NCBI RefSeq assembly: GCF_014189505.1
Contig: NZ_CP050300.1
Location: forward strand, 124,001-188,000
Direction of reading: 5' to 3'
Source of the DNA: Phyllobacterium sp. 628
Lineage (GTDB): Bacteria > Pseudomonadota > Alphaproteobacteria > Rhizobiales > Rhizobiaceae
DNA: 64,000 nt
Within the stretch, counting starts at the first letter, position 1. Each line of letters starts with the position of its first letter. The position numbers and the translations under genes were made by a program. Below, one piece after another: positions 62,460 to 64,000 of the stretch. Below the pieces are notes generated by a model that searched no databases, was not told the DNA's origin, and worked only from the letters and a program-made list of their open reading frames with translations.

Positions 62460-63980
62460 TCATGCATTGCCGGTTGCGGCACGAACCAGCGTCTCGGCGC
62501 TGAGATCGGCACGTTCGAACAGGCCGGCGGATAGGCCTTCGCGCATCACCAGTACACGATCGGACATCCCCAGAATTTCCGGCAGTTCGGAAGAGACCAT
62601 GATAATGCTCAGGCCTTCACCGGCGAGTTCACTGATAAATGCATGCACCGCAGCCTTCGAACCGATATCGATGCCCTTGGTCGGCTCGTCCAGAATGAGA
62701 ATTTTCGGCTGTGTTGCCAGCCATTTGCCGATGACCACCTTCTGCTGATTGCCGCCTGAAAGCGTGCCGACGGGTACGGAAAGCGCAGCGGCGCGCAAGT
62801 CAAAACGTTCGGCATATTTCCGCGCCAGCGCCAGTTCTTCAGCGGCGCGCAGAAAGCCTGAACGCGAGGTGCGGCCAAGCGATGGCAGGGAGATGTTCTG
62901 ATAGATTGGAAGCTGCAACACGGCACCGTGCCGCCCGCGTTCTTCCGGCACATAGACGATACCGGCATTGATCGCATCGCCGGGCGAGCGGATATCGAGC
63001 GCCTTGCCCTCCAGCGTAAGTTTGCCGGCTGAAGGCCGGGTTACACCAAACAGCGACTGGCAGATTTCCGAACGGCCGGCACCGACTAGTCCGTAAATGC
63101 CGAGGATTTCGCCTTTGCGTAGCTCAAACGAAATATCCCGGAACTCGGTCGGGTGGCTGTAGTTTTCCACTTTCAGCACGGTTTCACCCAGCGGAATATC
63201 AACCTTGGGGAAGGCATGTTCAATGGAACGGCCCACCATCAAACGAACGATGTCGTCCTGGCTGATATCGGCGAGTGTACCGCTGCCCACGGCCTTGCCA
63301 TCACGAAACACCGCATAATTATCGGCAATTTCATAGACTTCATCAAACTTGTGACTGATGAAGAGAATAGCTTTGCCCTGTGATTTCAGGCGTTTCACAA
63401 TCTGAAACAGGTCATCCACTTCTTTGCGCGACAAGGCTGCAGTCGGCTCGTCCATGATGACGATACGCGCATCAACCGAAAGGGCACGGGCAATGGCAAC
63501 AAGGTGCCGCTGGGCGATGGACAGATCCTTGAGCCGGACACGCGGATCGATATTGCTCTCAAGCGAATGGAGAAGGGCCAGCGCACGGGCATTGACGCCC
63601 TTCCAGTTGACCAGACCAAGCGTGGTCTTCGGCGCGTGGCCAATAAATATATTCTCGGCCACCGATAATTCATCAAACAAAACAGTTTCCTGATGAATGG
63701 CCGTAACGCCATGATGGATAGCATCCTGCGCATTGGCAAACACGACCGGCTTGCCGTCGATATGGATCTCGCCTTCATCCGACTGATAGATTCCGGTCAA
63801 GATTTTAACGAGTGTCGACTTTCCGGCGCCGTTTTCACCGATCAGCGCGGTGACCTGACCTGCAAAAATCTCGATATTGACCTCGTTCAGGGCCTTCACC
63901 CCAGGGAACGATTTGGAGATCGCCCGCATTTCCAGAATCGGGCTTACGGACGGAAGCTCAGCGAGGGCGGCATGGGTCAT
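62460..63980 (-). CDS. rhaT: Rhamnose ABC importer double ATPase RhaT
   Basis: A 506-residue protein with two fused ATPase domains. First domain: Walker A GENGAGKST and Walker B IVIMDEPTAALSRKE. Second domain: degenerate loop GLVGAGRSE, signature LSGGNQQK and LILDEPTKGIDIGS. The order rhaT-rhaP-rhaQ-rhaU-rhaK equals that of Rhizobium leguminosarum. There the binding protein rhaS lies just upstream of rhaT, so it is expected beyond the right edge of this window. The start at 63980 is inside the window. Confidence 0.92.
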   Translation of the reverse strand: MTHAALAELPSVSPILEMRAISKSFPGVKALNEVNIEIFAGQVTALIGENGAGKSTLVKILTGIYQSDEGEIHIDGKPVVFANAQDAIHHGVTAIHQETVLFDELSVAENIFIGHAPKTTLGLVNWKGVNARALALLHSLESNIDPRVRLKDLSIAQRHLVAIARALSVDARIVIMDEPTAALSRKEVDDLFQIVKRLKSQGKAILFISHKFDEVYEIADNYAVFRDGKAVGSGTLADISQDDIVRLMVGRSIEHAFPKVDIPLGETVLKVENYSHPTEFRDISFELRKGEILGIYGLVGAGRSEICQSLFGVTRPSAGKLTLEGKALDIRSPGDAINAGIVYVPEERGRHGAVLQLPIYQNISLPSLGRTSRSGFLRAAEELALARKYAERFDLRAAALSVPVGTLSGGNQQKVVIGKWLATQPKILILDEPTKGIDIGSKAAVHAFISELAGEGLSIIMVSSELPEILGMSDRVLVMREGLSAGLFERADLSAETLVRAATGNA

Positions 63981-64000
63981 GGGCGTACCAATGGGTTAAA

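Noticed and set aside
1..64000. tRNA, rRNA, CRISPR array, integrase or transposase genes
   Set aside because: None was recognised by eye. A covariance-model search would be needed to exclude small structured RNAs.

Overview
The window looks like part of a secondary replicon (chromid or large plasmid) of an alphaproteobacterium of the order Hyphomicrobiales, most likely near Brucella/Ochrobactrum/Phyllobacterium. The reasons are a complete repABC replication-partition locus with palindromic parS-like sites, an Omp25/31-type porin-like protein, rhizobial-style dctABD and rha loci, and dense operons of ABC transporters with moderately high GC. No rRNA, tRNA, CRISPR array, prophage or intact insertion sequence was seen. 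The genus is an inference and was not tested by comparison.

Layout. 1-2.2 kb: the end of a probable beta-mannosidase and a convergent tandem alpha/beta hydrolase. 2.4-6.6 kb: repABC on the minus strand with an antisense ctRNA between repB and repC and two parS-like palindromes upstream of repA. repB shows an apparent one-base frameshift near its N-terminus. 6.6-11.7 kb: small exported and membrane proteins, a 277-bp palindromic MITE-like element between convergent genes, a Fic protein with an array of ATCGAAA motifs upstream, and a GNAT acetyltransferase. 11.7-18.1 kb: a GH3 hexosaminidase-like enzyme in an operon with a family-5 oligosaccharide/peptide ABC transporter; one permease gene contains a third parS-like palindrome. 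18.2-26.6 kb: an AraC regulator, then a sugar ABC operon with a SIS protein and a PfkB kinase whose content matches fructosamine (frl) loci, divergent from a ROK regulator. 26.6-30.7 kb: a class III aminotransferase, an XRE-cupin regulator, a PAS-LuxR regulator and 3-oxoacid CoA-transferase genes, the first with a frameshift in a G run.

31-38 kb: a MacAB-type efflux system, an AT-rich island with a 26-codon hydrophobic peptide gene carrying its own ribosome site and terminator, an outer-membrane protein, a secreted DUF6454-like protein, an AhpD-like protein, a small lipoprotein and a small XRE regulator. 38.3-45.4 kb: a tryptophan/kynurenine module with a kynurenine formamidase-like hydrolase, a TrpXYZ-like ABC importer, a GntR regulator, kynureninase and tryptophan 2,3-dioxygenase. 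45.6-53.9 kb: a YtfQRT-YjfF-type sugar importer with aldose epimerase, a COG4091/SAF dehydrogenase and a LacI regulator. 53.9-58.7 kb: dctBD divergent from dctA with a sigma-54 promoter and paired activator sites. 58.8-64 kb: the rhamnose genes rhaTPQUK, cut off before the expected rhaS.

Most operons are tightly overlapped (ATGA junctions), and four of the transporter operons place a strong hairpin just after the binding-protein gene. Several convergent pairs share or abut their stop codons. Both frameshifts fall in short homopolymers, so sequencing error must be excluded before biological meaning is given to them.
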